The notes: generated by a model not told the origin, from the letters alone. Counted from the stretch's first letter, positions 47,364 through 56,257 are shown. The stretch: 64,000 nt of DNA from Natronorubrum bangense (GCF_004799645.1 NZ_CP031309.1:51466-115465), one strand, 5' to 3'. Numbers and translations are program-made.

Positions 47364-48401
47364 CTACTCGGCTTTGAACTCGGCGAAGACGTCGATCACT
47401 TCCTTGACGTTCGGACCGAGTGAGTACAGCGACGGTTCGGTACAGCCGGCCTCACAGTAGTCGGCGACTTTCTGGACACAATCCTCAGGTGTGCCAGCGG
47501 CGACGATGTTCGTGACGACCTCGTCGGGCACCAGTCGGCTGGCGCGCTCGATATCCTCGGCCGAAGCGGGCCAGCCACCGAGTTCCTCGCCGACCTGTTC
47601 GCCCACTTCGGGGTCGATCCCCGACGCTTTCGTGATGTGGGGCTGTTGGCCGATGTACTGAGTGACCAGCCCGCGAGCGTTGTCGATGGCGACATCTGCG
47701 TCCTCGTCCATCGAGACCGCGATAAGCTGTGGGCGGTCGACGTCGTCGATCGTCCCACCCTGTTTCTCGACCCCCTCGGTGAGCTTCTCCATCGCCCGTT
47801 CGTTGTGTGACGGCGGGATCAGGTAGTTCATGTACACACCGTCGATGGTGCCGTTACCGACCAGTTCGCCGGACATCTTGTTCATCGTTAGCCCGGTCGC
47901 ACCGATGTAGATCGGCACCGTCCGTGGCTCGGCGTTGGCTCGCACCAGATCGAGTTCGATATCCTCGACCTGGATGTACTGTCCGTCGTAGGTAACAGTC
48001 TCGAGGTCGAGTAGCTTCCTGAGCACGGTACAGTACTCCCACATGTAGCGAAGCGGGTTCTGGCGGTCGATACCCACTTTGCTCGCAAGCGGATCCCACC
48101 ACGCGCCGATGCCGAGCATCGCCCGGCCGCCGGACAGTTCATGAAGCGTCGAGAACGTCTGGGCCATCAGGGCGACGTTTCGCGTGTAGCAGTTGGTCAC
48201 GCCCGGCCCGAACTTGACCGAGTCAGTCACCTGCGTGTACGCCCCCATGATCGTCATGGCGTCGCGAACCAGTCGCGACTCACCCTGCCAGACCGAGTCG
48301 AACCCCTTCGATTCGGCGTACTTTGCGTACTCGATCTCGTCGGCGACGTTCTCGCTCTCCCAGTTCCAGATGCCGAGTCGATCGAACGTCGGATCGCTCA
48401 T
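47364..48401 (-). CDS. LLM-class (F420-type) oxidoreductase
   Basis: A protein of 345 residues with the luciferase-like barrel of Mer/F420-dependent reductases: YAESKGFDSVWQGESRLVRD near residue 28, GPGVTNCYTRNVALMAQTFS near residue 65 and GRAMLGIGAWWDPLA near residue 92. Haloarchaea make F420, but FMN use as in RutA-type monooxygenases is possible. Its start overlaps the stop of the M20 hydrolase gene by four bases (ATGA), so both act in one pathway. The reaction is unknown; a dihydropyrimidine or uracil oxidoreductase step is my hypothesis because none of the classical PreA/PreT genes is nearby. Confidence 0.85.
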   Translation of the reverse strand: MSDPTFDRLGIWNWESENVADEIEYAKYAESKGFDSVWQGESRLVRDAMTIMGAYTQVTDSVKFGPGVTNCYTRNVALMAQTFSTLHELSGGRAMLGIGAWWDPLASKVGIDRQNPLRYMWEYCTVLRKLLDLETVTYDGQYIQVEDIELDLVRANAEPRTVPIYIGATGLTMNKMSGELVGNGTIDGVYMNYLIPPSHNERAMEKLTEGVEKQGGTIDDVDRPQLIAVSMDEDADVAIDNARGLVTQYIGQQPHITKASGIDPEVGEQVGEELGGWPASAEDIERASRLVPDEVVTNIVAAGTPEDCVQKVADYCEAGCTEPSLYSLGPNVKEVIDVFAEFKAE

Positions 48402-49636
48402 TTCGCACCCCCGGCGAGGTCAACCGCAGCGTTCGCAATCGTCGACGCCGCCGCATAACAGTCGTCCCAACTCGTGTACTCCGACTCGTTGTGGCTCTTG
48501 CCGTTCTCGCTCACCGCGAACACCATTCCCGTATCGCAGATGCTGTGCATATGTGTTGCGTCGTGTCCCGCGCCGCTGAAGATTTGCATGCTATCGTACC
48601 CAAGGTCGTCCGCAGCCGTCTGGACCGCATCGACACACCCGTCGGCGAACTGGACCGCCGGGGCGCGCATTCGGTCTTCGTACTCCCACTCGAGGCCCTC
48701 CCGCTCGGCGGCCCACTCTGCCTCCTCGAGGACGCGCCGACGAGCCTCCTCGATCACGTCGTCGGAGGGATCACGGAACCCCCACGTGAACGTGACTTCC
48801 TCGGGGATGATGTTGATCGAGTTCGGCTTGGCGTCGATATACCCCGTGGTGCCGACGGTGCGCTCGCCGAGCGTGCTTGGAATACGCCGGATCTGGCTGA
48901 TGACGTCGGCAGCCGCGACCAGCGCGTCCTGTCGGTAATGCATCGGCGTCGGCCCGGAGTGGTCGGCTTCGCCGTAGAACGTGATCGCACCCCACGTGAA
49001 GCCAACGATCCCCGTGACGACGCCGACGTCTTTCTCGTTTTCTTCGAGATACGGCCCCTGCTCGACGTGGAGTTCGAGATACGCCTCGTACTCCTCGGGC
49101 GGCTCGCAGGGTTCCTCGCCTTTGTAGCCGATGCGCTCGAGTTCGTCTTCGAAGACGTCGCCGTCGACGTCGGTCTTGGCGTACTCTTCCTCGAGGTCGT
49201 GTGCGCCGGCCCAGACGCCGCTGCCCTGCATTGCGGGCTGGAACCGCGACCCTTCCTCGTTGGTCCAGTTGACGATCTCGATGGGGTGGGTGGTCTCGAT
49301 CTCGTTGTCGTTGAGCGTCCGGATCAACTCCAGGGCTGCGATGACGCCGAGTGCACCGTCGTAGATACCGCCGTAGGGCTGCGAGTCGAGATGGGAGCCG
49401 ACTAACACCGGCTTCGCATCAGGATCGGTCCCCGCACGGCGTCCGAACATGTTTCCGAACTCGTCGACACGGACTGTCAGCCCCGCTGTAATCATCTGGT
49501 CGGCGAACCAATCACGAATCTCCTTGTCCTCGTCCGAGAGTGCGAGCCTGTGTAAGCCACCGTCATCAGTCGCGCCGATCTCGGCTTGCTCTTTCATTGT
49601 CGATACAAAGCGCTCTCGCTGTAACGAAATGGGCAT
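48398..49636 (-). CDS. M20 Zn-dependent carbamoylase (beta-ureidopropionase/N-carbamoyl-amino-acid hydrolase)
   Basis: A protein of 412 residues. Metal ligands are readable: GSHLDSQPYGGIYDG (His and Asp, near residue 82), NEEGSRF (Glu, near residue 127), DHSGPTPM near residue 220 and AGHDATHM near residue 364. The family includes beta-ureidopropionase, N-carbamoyl-L-amino-acid hydrolase and allantoate amidohydrolase, all of which remove a carbamoyl group with release of ammonia and CO2. It heads an operon with the LLM oxidoreductase. A dihydropyrimidinase lies 2.6 kb away, so N-carbamoyl-beta-alanine is the favoured substrate. Confidence 0.9.
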   Translation of the reverse strand: MPISLQRERFVSTMKEQAEIGATDDGGLHRLALSDEDKEIRDWFADQMITAGLTVRVDEFGNMFGRRAGTDPDAKPVLVGSHLDSQPYGGIYDGALGVIAALELIRTLNDNEIETTHPIEIVNWTNEEGSRFQPAMQGSGVWAGAHDLEEEYAKTDVDGDVFEDELERIGYKGEEPCEPPEEYEAYLELHVEQGPYLEENEKDVGVVTGIVGFTWGAITFYGEADHSGPTPMHYRQDALVAAADVISQIRRIPSTLGERTVGTTGYIDAKPNSINIIPEEVTFTWGFRDPSDDVIEEARRRVLEEAEWAAEREGLEWEYEDRMRAPAVQFADGCVDAVQTAADDLGYDSMQIFSGAGHDATHMHSICDTGMVFAVSENGKSHNESEYTSWDDCYAAASTIANAAVDLAGGAK

Positions 49637-49715
49637 ACAGCTACCTCTCGGGAGTTACAGATAAGCCTTTGTGTGAAAACAACACGCACATTCATGACGA
49701 ACGGAAACGTCGTCG

Positions 49716-50483
49716 CTACGAAAACGTAATATCGAGTTCGAGTTCGTTGACCGTACCCAACAGCATCGACGGCACTTCTTCAGTGAACCAGTCGCCCTGC
49801 ATTCGATACGTCGGCCCCGAGAGGCTGATTGCACCGAGCACCGCTCCCGACTGTTCCAGTACCGGCACGCCGACGGCGGTCAACCCCTTCGTATACTCCT
49901 CCTCGTTGAATACGTAGTTCTGTTCCCGCGCAACCTCCAGTTCCGTCCGTAGCTCGTCGACGTCCGTGACTGTATACTCGGTGAACTGCTCGAGTTCAAG
50001 TTCCGCGAGCAACGCTTCCATGTACGGCACGGGAAGCGCGCTGAGAATCGCCTTTCCTGCGGCAGTCGCATGGAGAGGGACGCGTTCGCCGATATCCGAA
50101 TTCGTTTTCACGCCATACTCACCCGTCTCGCGGTGAACGTAGACTCCCTTCCCGTGTTCTTCGATGATGAACTGCGCGCGTTCGCCGGTCCGTTCGGCCA
50201 GTCGGCTCACTTTGTCGTAGGTGAGTCGATACGCCTCCTTTCGCCATCTGGCGTGCTCGCCGAGTCTGAGAAACTGGAGACTGAGATAGTACTCGTTTCC
50301 CTCTTTGACGACGTACTCGTGCTGGTGCATCGTCGACAGATGGTCATGAACGGTGCTTTTTGGCATATCGAGTCGCGTCGCAACTTCGGTCACGCGTGCG
50401 CCGTTGAGTTCGTCCAGAACGTGGATGATCTCGAACAGCCGATCAACGGACTTTACTGACGAACCTGGTTCGACGCTTGCCAT
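49716..50483 (-). CDS. IclR-family transcriptional regulator
   Basis: A protein of 255 residues. The N-terminal winged helix (VTEVATRLDMPKSTVHDHLS, about residues 35-54) and the effector domain (GERVPLHATAAGKAILSALP, about residues 131-150) are standard. IclR proteins typically control catabolic operons and bind small acids. Its position in the middle of the catabolic region and separation from the M20-LLM operon by 79 bases suggest it is the pathway regulator. Confidence 0.9.
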   Translation of the reverse strand: MASVEPGSSVKSVDRLFEIIHVLDELNGARVTEVATRLDMPKSTVHDHLSTMHQHEYVVKEGNEYYLSLQFLRLGEHARWRKEAYRLTYDKVSRLAERTGERAQFIIEEHGKGVYVHRETGEYGVKTNSDIGERVPLHATAAGKAILSALPVPYMEALLAELELEQFTEYTVTDVDELRTELEVAREQNYVFNEEEYTKGLTAVGVPVLEQSGAVLGAISLSGPTYRMQGDWFTEEVPSMLLGTVNELELDITFS

Positions 50484-50705
50484 GTTATGTTATACAATAC
50501 CACTATACCTAAATGACCGTTTCGCTGTTCAAGTCGATGATATTGGGGATTTCCTTATATAACTAGAGCAGAATTCACGGCGACCAGTACACACCGAGTT
50601 GGACGATCCACCGGTTTCGTCGGTCCCACCAACGCGAATCTTTTTGCCGCTCTCGAGCGACGTCGTGGTATCCACACGGGCGAACCGACGCGCAACTCGT
50701 CCGCG

Positions 50706-51350
50706 ATGGACCACCCAACCATGCCAGCTGAGACACCAGACGTTTACGATCGTGCAGGACTGGACAATGAAATCGGCTACGGCGACACGCCCGCACTGAT
50801 CGTCGTCGATCTGCAACAGGGGTTCACCGATCCGTCGTGTCCGATCGGCGGCGACCTCACAGCCGTCGTCGAGCGAACGAACGCGCTCCTCGAGGCTGCC
50901 CACGAGGCCGACTGCCCCGTCGTCGCGACCCGCGTCATCACCACCCATCCGGAGGCAGCCGATCTCGGGACGTGGGTAGAGAAGATCCCCACACTCGAGA
51001 TACTGGCTGCAGGCTCCGAGTGGGTCGCATTCGACGACCGACTCGAGCTTCGGGCCGACGATCACCGACTGGACAAACGACAGGCGAGCGCGTTTCACGA
51101 AACCGAACTCCACTCGATGCTGTCCGCGTGGGGCGTCGATACGCTCGTCGTCGCCGGCTGTACGACCAGTGGCTGCATCCGCGCCACGGCCGTCGACGGC
51201 TGTGCTCACGGCTTTCGCGTGATAGTTCCCGAGGAGAGCGTCGGTGATCGGCTCGAGGAGCCACACGCGGCGAATCTCTTCGATATCCACGCGAAATACG
51301 GCGACGTTAAACCAGTTGACGAGGTGTGTGAGTATCTTCGCGACGCCTGA
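50706..51350 (+). CDS. Cysteine hydrolase, N-carbamoylsarcosine amidase-like (isochorismatase fold)
   Basis: A protein of 214 residues with the catalytic triad D35 (VVDLQQGF), K124 (RLDKRQASAF) and C157 (AGCTTSGCIRATAVDG). The Cys motif GCTTSGCxRATAxD is that of N-carbamoylsarcosine amidase, which releases sarcosine, CO2 and ammonia. That enzyme normally follows ATP-dependent N-methylhydantoinase (HyuAB), present twice here. Other members hydrolyse nicotinamide or isochorismate, so the substrate is a context-based guess. An ATG five codons downstream could also start it. Confidence 0.85.
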   Translation: MDHPTMPAETPDVYDRAGLDNEIGYGDTPALIVVDLQQGFTDPSCPIGGDLTAVVERTNALLEAAHEADCPVVATRVITTHPEAADLGTWVEKIPTLEILAAGSEWVAFDDRLELRADDHRLDKRQASAFHETELHSMLSAWGVDTLVVAGCTTSGCIRATAVDGCAHGFRVIVPEESVGDRLEEPHAANLFDIHAKYGDVKPVDEVCEYLRDA

Positions 51351-51358
51351 AAACCGAG

Positions 51359-52111
51359 CTAGTGCATCGCGTCCCCGCCGTCGGGGCTGAGCGTCTGTCC
51401 CGTATAATAGCTGCTCTCGTCGGAGGCGAGGAAGACGACCGTTGGGACGATGTCCTCGACCTCGCCGAGTCGATCCATCGGAAGCTGTGCCGCTTTCGCC
51501 TCGCGCCACTCCTCGCTGATGTCATCCAACAGCTCGGTCTGGACCGGCCCCGGTGCAACGGCGTTGACCCGGACCGTCGGCGACACCTCGCGGGCAAGCG
51601 CTCGAGTCATCGCGATCACGCCACCTTTGGCGGCCGAGTAGTGAACCAACTCCTCACCACCGACGATCCCGAGCTGTGAAGCAACGTTGATGATCGAGCC
51701 GCTGCCCGACTCGAGCATTCCCGGGAGGGCAAACCGAGTCGGAAGAAACGTCCCGCGCAAGTCCACGGCAATCGTTTCGTCCCACATCTCGACTGGCATC
51801 TCCGCAAGCGGAGACTGTGTCAGAATCCCCGCGTTGTTGACGAGGACATCGATCGTTCCAAACGCAGCTTCGAACGCGTCGACCATCGATTCGACGGCGG
51901 CCGCGTCGCTGACGTCGGCTTCGAACGTTCGTGCGTTTCCACCGTTCGCTTCGATCGTCTCAACGACATCGTTGGCGTGTGTCGGCTCCTCCTGTGGTGG
52001 ATAGTTGACGCCGACGGTCGCTCCCTCCGCAGCCAGTCCCTCGGCGATACCGCGACCGATACCTTTGCTCGCACCCGTAACGAGCGCCTGTCTACCGTCT
52101 AATCGACCCAT
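51359..52111 (-). CDS. Short-chain dehydrogenase/reductase (SDR)
   Basis: A protein of 250 residues with TGASKGIGRG near residue 14, NNAG near residue 92, NVASQLG (catalytic Ser) near residue 144 and YSAAKGG (Tyr/Lys) near residue 156. It resembles 3-oxoacyl reductase/glucose dehydrogenase-type SDRs; the substrate is unknown. It converges with the carbamoylsarcosine-amidase-like gene (8 bases apart) and is divergent from the dihydropyrimidinase gene. ATG at 52111 preferred over 52126. Confidence 0.88.
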   Translation of the reverse strand: MGRLDGRQALVTGASKGIGRGIAEGLAAEGATVGVNYPPQEEPTHANDVVETIEANGGNARTFEADVSDAAAVESMVDAFEAAFGTIDVLVNNAGILTQSPLAEMPVEMWDETIAVDLRGTFLPTRFALPGMLESGSGSIINVASQLGIVGGEELVHYSAAKGGVIAMTRALAREVSPTVRVNAVAPGPVQTELLDDISEEWREAKAAQLPMDRLGEVEDIVPTVVFLASDESSYYTGQTLSPDGGDAMH

Positions 52112-52248
52112 GCAAAACAGTCCCACACGAACCGTATAACTGTTTACGTCGATGGAAGATGTAGTGGTTCAGAACCGCTCGTGCGCCAATATCATATTTT
52201 TGAATTTTTCCTTTACAGTTAAGCCCCTACTCGCTCTCTGTAGTGAGT

Positions 52249-53664
52249 ATGGCAGAGCATAGCATTAGAGTTGTTAACGCACGTGTCGTAACGCCATCCG
52301 GAACCATAACCGGCGGAATAGCTGCAAGTGACGGGAAAATTACTGCAGTCGGGTCGAACAGTTCACTTCCTGAGGCCGAACAGACGATCGACGCCGAGGG
52401 GAACTACCTCATCCCGGGAATCATCTGTCCACACAACCACATGGGCATCTCCCGATACGAGCATGACTATCACACCCAGTACGAACTCGACATGGAGACC
52501 GAGACAAAAGCCTGTCTCGCCGGCGGTGTGACGTCGTTCTTTACGTTCCTCCTTCAGGAGGAGCCGTACGTACCCGATATGGACTTCTTCGTCGACACCG
52601 GCGAACAGGAGTCCTACATCGACTTCGGATTCCACGCAATCGTTCATCAGGACCACCACGTCGACGAAATCGACGATCTCGCTGCGGAAGGGATCCGGTC
52701 GTTCAAGCTGTTTTTCAACATGTACAAGACATCGGCTCCGGAGTTGGGAATCGGTCACTCCGACGCCGGGCGCGTCTACACCGTCTTGAAAAAGACAGCC
52801 GAGATGGAGAACGCAGTCGTCATGTTCCACGCCGAAAACGACGATCTCGGGCCGGTGAAAGTCGAGGAGATCAAAGCGGAGGGCCGGGACGACCTCAGCG
52901 CATGGGCCGACGCCTCACCGGGGATCAGTCAGGCGATGCAGATCGAACAGATCGGCATGCTCACCGAACACACCGGCGCGACGACGTACGTCGTCCACAA
53001 CAGCATGGAAGAAACCGTCGACGCCCTCGGCCGGTACAACGAGCGCGGCGTCAGCATCCACGGTGAAACCCTGCCGAGTTTCCTCGCCAACCACTGCGAA
53101 GACGAGGACGTCGGCCTCTGGGGGAAGATTTCGCCCCCAATCGGGTACAAAAAGGATCAGGAGGCGCTCTGGAAGGCCCTCCGAAACGGCACGTTCGATC
53201 ACGTCGGCACCGACCACTGCCCGTACCAACTCGAGTTCAAAGGCCCTCGCGACGGCAGCGTCTGGGAGGCACCGCCGGGCGATCAAGGTCTGCAGACGTT
53301 CCTCCCGCTCATGCTTAGCGAAGGCGTGAACAAAAATCGGATCTCGATGGAGCGGATGGTCGAGGTTTGCTCGACGAACAACGCGAAACGGTTCGGCATC
53401 TATCCACGGAAAGGCGCACTCGTCGAAGGGGCAGACGCCGACGCCGTCATCGTCGACCTCAAAAAGGAGTTCACCGTCGATGAGGACTACCTCTACGGAC
53501 TGGACAACCGCTGGTGTTCGGCGTTCGGCCGCGAACTCACCGGCGCGCCGACACACACGATCAAAGGTGGCGAACTCGTCGTCGAGGACAACGACGTACT
53601 CACCGAAGGCGGGATCGGATCGTACCTGCCACGCTACGAAGACGGCGTCCCAGTGACCGAGTGA
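52249..53664 (+). CDS. Dihydropyrimidinase/hydantoinase (amidohydrolase superfamily)
   Basis: A protein of 471 residues. The metal His pair is H62 and H64 (PHNH, usually PHTH), the carboxylated Lys is K153 (RSFKLFFNMYK), and further His residues lie in FHAEND (about residue 187) and VVHNS (about residue 247); the metal Asp is in GTDHCPYQLE (about residue 322). It hydrolyses ring ureides: dihydropyrimidines, hydantoins or allantoin. The ATG at 52249 is used; a GTG two codons upstream is possible. With the M20 carbamoylase, the aminotransferase and MmsA it completes a pyrimidine-type catabolic set. Confidence 0.9.
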   Translation: MAEHSIRVVNARVVTPSGTITGGIAASDGKITAVGSNSSLPEAEQTIDAEGNYLIPGIICPHNHMGISRYEHDYHTQYELDMETETKACLAGGVTSFFTFLLQEEPYVPDMDFFVDTGEQESYIDFGFHAIVHQDHHVDEIDDLAAEGIRSFKLFFNMYKTSAPELGIGHSDAGRVYTVLKKTAEMENAVVMFHAENDDLGPVKVEEIKAEGRDDLSAWADASPGISQAMQIEQIGMLTEHTGATTYVVHNSMEETVDALGRYNERGVSIHGETLPSFLANHCEDEDVGLWGKISPPIGYKKDQEALWKALRNGTFDHVGTDHCPYQLEFKGPRDGSVWEAPPGDQGLQTFLPLMLSEGVNKNRISMERMVEVCSTNNAKRFGIYPRKGALVEGADADAVIVDLKKEFTVDEDYLYGLDNRWCSAFGRELTGAPTHTIKGGELVVEDNDVLTEGGIGSYLPRYEDGVPVTE

Positions 53665-53806
53665 ACCAGTTCGAAGCCGACCGAAAGCCAGCTTGGAAAC
53701 CTCATCTCGAGACACACCAGTACTGGTGCCAAGAGTTGAAGTCGACTCTGGGCAGAAACTACCGGCAACAGTAGCCGCCACGCGTTACGCGTGAGTCCTT
53801 TCGCGA

Positions 53807-55582
53807 CTAGTCGTCGGACGAGATCGGCGTTCCGTCTGCCCGTGAAGGTGCCGGACTCTCATCGAGGCCGTCGTCTTCGGCGTATGGATACCACGTTCGC
53901 TTCGTATTGTGCATGTACGGATCGTCATAGGCCGTCTCCTCGGGTTCGATCAGCTCGGCGAGTTCGTCGTCGTCTCGAGCAGCAACGAACTCACGGAAGC
54001 TCTCTTCGCCATCGCGAGCCTCGGCGAAGTTCTCGATCAAGTTCGCAATCGCTCCGGGGACTTCGTCCGCCGGGATGCGTTCAGCGACCCAGGAAGCAAA
54101 CTGCGGGTTCTCCCCGAGCCCACCACCAAGTCCGATATCGAGTGCTTCGACCGGCTCGCCGTCCTTGCGCGTTTTCATCCCACGGAGGGAGACGTCGGCG
54201 ATCTGTGGCTGGGCACACGAGGCCGTACAGCCCGAGAGATGGATATGGAAGTTCTCGACACCCGCAGGGAGGGTGACATTCTCCGTGAGCCACCGGCCGA
54301 ATCGAACCTGCCGATTTTTCGTCTCCACGATCGACAGCGAACAGAACTCGGTTCCCGTACAGGCAATCGAACCGCGCTGGAACGGATTCGGGTCGGGACT
54401 GTAGTCGTCGAGCACCGACTCCGCACGCAAGTCGTCGAGGTTCTCTGCAGGGACATCAGTGAAGATGATGTTCTGGCGCTGCGTGAGTCGCACTTCGCCC
54501 GAGCCGTACGTCTCCGCTGCGTCAGCGAGGTCGTAGGCGTCGTCGACACCAATCCGTCCAACGAGGACGTTTAAGCCGACGTAGTAGTTTCCATCGACCT
54601 GCTCGTGGACACCAACGTGGTCGTGTTTCCCGTCAGCCTCCCCTGCATTGTAGGAGTAGGACTCCCGGAGATCCTCTCCAGCCGTCTCGAGTTCGAAGTC
54701 GATGTACTCATCTTGGAGCGCCTCTCGGACCTTCTCTGGCCCCCACTCATCGACGAGGAACTTCATGCGAGCGTTGTAGCGATTTTCGCGGTCACCATAG
54801 TCGCGGAACAGCGCCGAGATACCGCCTGCAACCTCGACAGCCTGTTCTGGCGTCGCAAAGACATCGATGTTCCGAGCGAAACGCGGTTCGTTACGCGAGA
54901 GCCCGCCGCCGACGCGGATGTTGTATCCCGTTACCAACTCCCCATCAATCACCTTCTCGGCGGGCTCGAACGCCAGATCGTTGATATCACCCTGTCCACA
55001 GCCTTCGTCACACCCCGTCACCGCCACCTTCCACTTCCGTGGGAGGTTCGAATGCGCCTCATTTCGCTTGAACGTGTCATGAAGCTCAGTCGCAAGGGCA
55101 TCCGCATCGACATGCTCGTGTTTGTCCTTGCCAGCAACCGGACAGCCCACGATGTTCCGCCACGAGTCACCACAGGCCTGCACCGTCGAGAGACCAACCT
55201 CCTCGAGTCGATCGAAGATCTCGGGGACATCCTCGAGTCGAATCCAATGGAGCTGAATTGCCTGTCTCGTCGTCACGTCGATCCAGCCGTTCCCGAACTC
55301 AGGATTCTCGGCCGGCCCGCGTGAGAAGTCGTCCGCGATTTCGACGAGCTGTCGGAACTGTCCCGGCTCGAGCACGCCACCCGGCGGCCCGATTCGCATC
55401 ATGAAATACGATTCCTGACCCGCTCGCTGGTGATACAGGCCATACCATTTGAACCGCTCGAACCACGCGTCTTGTTCGTCGTCAGGGATCGCTTCCCAGC
55501 CCTCCTCAGCGAAGCGCTCGATCTCCGTGCGGATATCAGTCCCATAGAGTTCGTCCTTCCATTTCTCGACGTCGGTGACCAT
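53807..55582 (-). CDS. Ferredoxin-type nitrite/sulfite reductase (siroheme)
   Basis: A protein of 591 residues, the size of assimilatory ferredoxin-dependent reductases. The siroheme/4Fe-4S Cys set is CTGTEFC (near residue 411) and CTASC (near residue 453). An earlier CDEGCGQGD (near residue 190) lies in the first ferrodoxin-like half. The family reduces nitrite to ammonia or sulfite to sulfide with six electrons. Haloarchaeal nitrite reductase (NasD/NirA) is the closest memory; sulfite reductase cannot be excluded. No nitrate reductase or nitrate transporter is adjacent. The C-terminal tail (about 70 residues) is acidic. Confidence 0.85.
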   Translation of the reverse strand: MVTDVEKWKDELYGTDIRTEIERFAEEGWEAIPDDEQDAWFERFKWYGLYHQRAGQESYFMMRIGPPGGVLEPGQFRQLVEIADDFSRGPAENPEFGNGWIDVTTRQAIQLHWIRLEDVPEIFDRLEEVGLSTVQACGDSWRNIVGCPVAGKDKHEHVDADALATELHDTFKRNEAHSNLPRKWKVAVTGCDEGCGQGDINDLAFEPAEKVIDGELVTGYNIRVGGGLSRNEPRFARNIDVFATPEQAVEVAGGISALFRDYGDRENRYNARMKFLVDEWGPEKVREALQDEYIDFELETAGEDLRESYSYNAGEADGKHDHVGVHEQVDGNYYVGLNVLVGRIGVDDAYDLADAAETYGSGEVRLTQRQNIIFTDVPAENLDDLRAESVLDDYSPDPNPFQRGSIACTGTEFCSLSIVETKNRQVRFGRWLTENVTLPAGVENFHIHLSGCTASCAQPQIADVSLRGMKTRKDGEPVEALDIGLGGGLGENPQFASWVAERIPADEVPGAIANLIENFAEARDGEESFREFVAARDDDELAELIEPEETAYDDPYMHNTKRTWYPYAEDDGLDESPAPSRADGTPISSDD

Positions 55583-55716
55583 TCTATCCGACCTATGACG
55601 GTGATACCATAACCATCTCTCTCTTCCGTCAGTTCTCCCCGCATCTCACTTCTCTCGGCAGTTCTCCCCGCTATTCGTCACACCCGGAAGATTTTGCCAC
55701 GGTGGCTATTGGGATG

Positions 55717-56031
55717 TTAGTCCCCCGGCTCGAGCACCGACTGGACCGCTTCGGGATCATAGGGCTTGAACGCCCCATCGACGATCCGACCCACGGGCAG
55801 CCGATCAATCGACGCCCGTTCACCACACTCGAGACACTGTCCCACTGTCTTTGCAAACACGATCGAGCCGTCGACACGAACATCAAGAAACCCCTCGAGA
55901 AGAACGTACGCAGGTTCGCAGTTACAAAACACCCCTCGAGAAAGTGTCCAGACGTCGCTTACGCTCACCTGGCGAGAATCGTTGACGCTGATCCACGCAC
56001 CGTCGTCTAACGTTCGCAGTGCGATCGGCAT
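55717..56031 (-). CDS. Small protein with paired Cys motifs
   Basis: A protein of 104 residues I do not recognise. Two Cys pairs, CNC (about residue 36) and CLEC (about residue 66), could bind a zinc or iron-sulfur site. The rest is beta-rich and acidic. It lies upstream of the reductase gene on the same strand with a 134-base gap, so a link to nitrite/sulfite reduction is only positional. Confidence 0.6.
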   Translation of the reverse strand: MPIALRTLDDGAWISVNDSRQVSVSDVWTLSRGVFCNCEPAYVLLEGFLDVRVDGSIVFAKTVGQCLECGERASIDRLPVGRIVDGAFKPYDPEAVQSVLEPGD

Positions 56032-56216
56032 ACATGCCGTATGCTCGCCAGAAGCCTTCCTCCATCGCCTTGTGCAACGCTTACCGATTCGGACAGAATC
56101 CGGAAATCTATGTCACTGTTTTGATGGTGATGATGGACCGGCCGCGTACTGAGAAGATATCGTTGCTGAATATGGCTTATATGAAAATAAGACTAGCATT
56201 TGTCATAAATACAAAA

Positions 56217-56250
56217 ACCGCAGACGGCTACAGCTGTAGCTGTCTGCGGT
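56217..56250 (-). terminator. rRNA operon terminator hairpin
   Basis: ACCGCAGAC-G-GCTACAG and its mirror form a near-perfect 34-base palindrome. Read on the minus strand, GCGG is followed by TTTTTGTATTTATG, a T-rich tail. It lies 16 bases after the second 5S gene. This is the clearest intrinsic-type terminator in the window. Confidence 0.75.
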
Positions 56251-56257
56251 AAATGAA

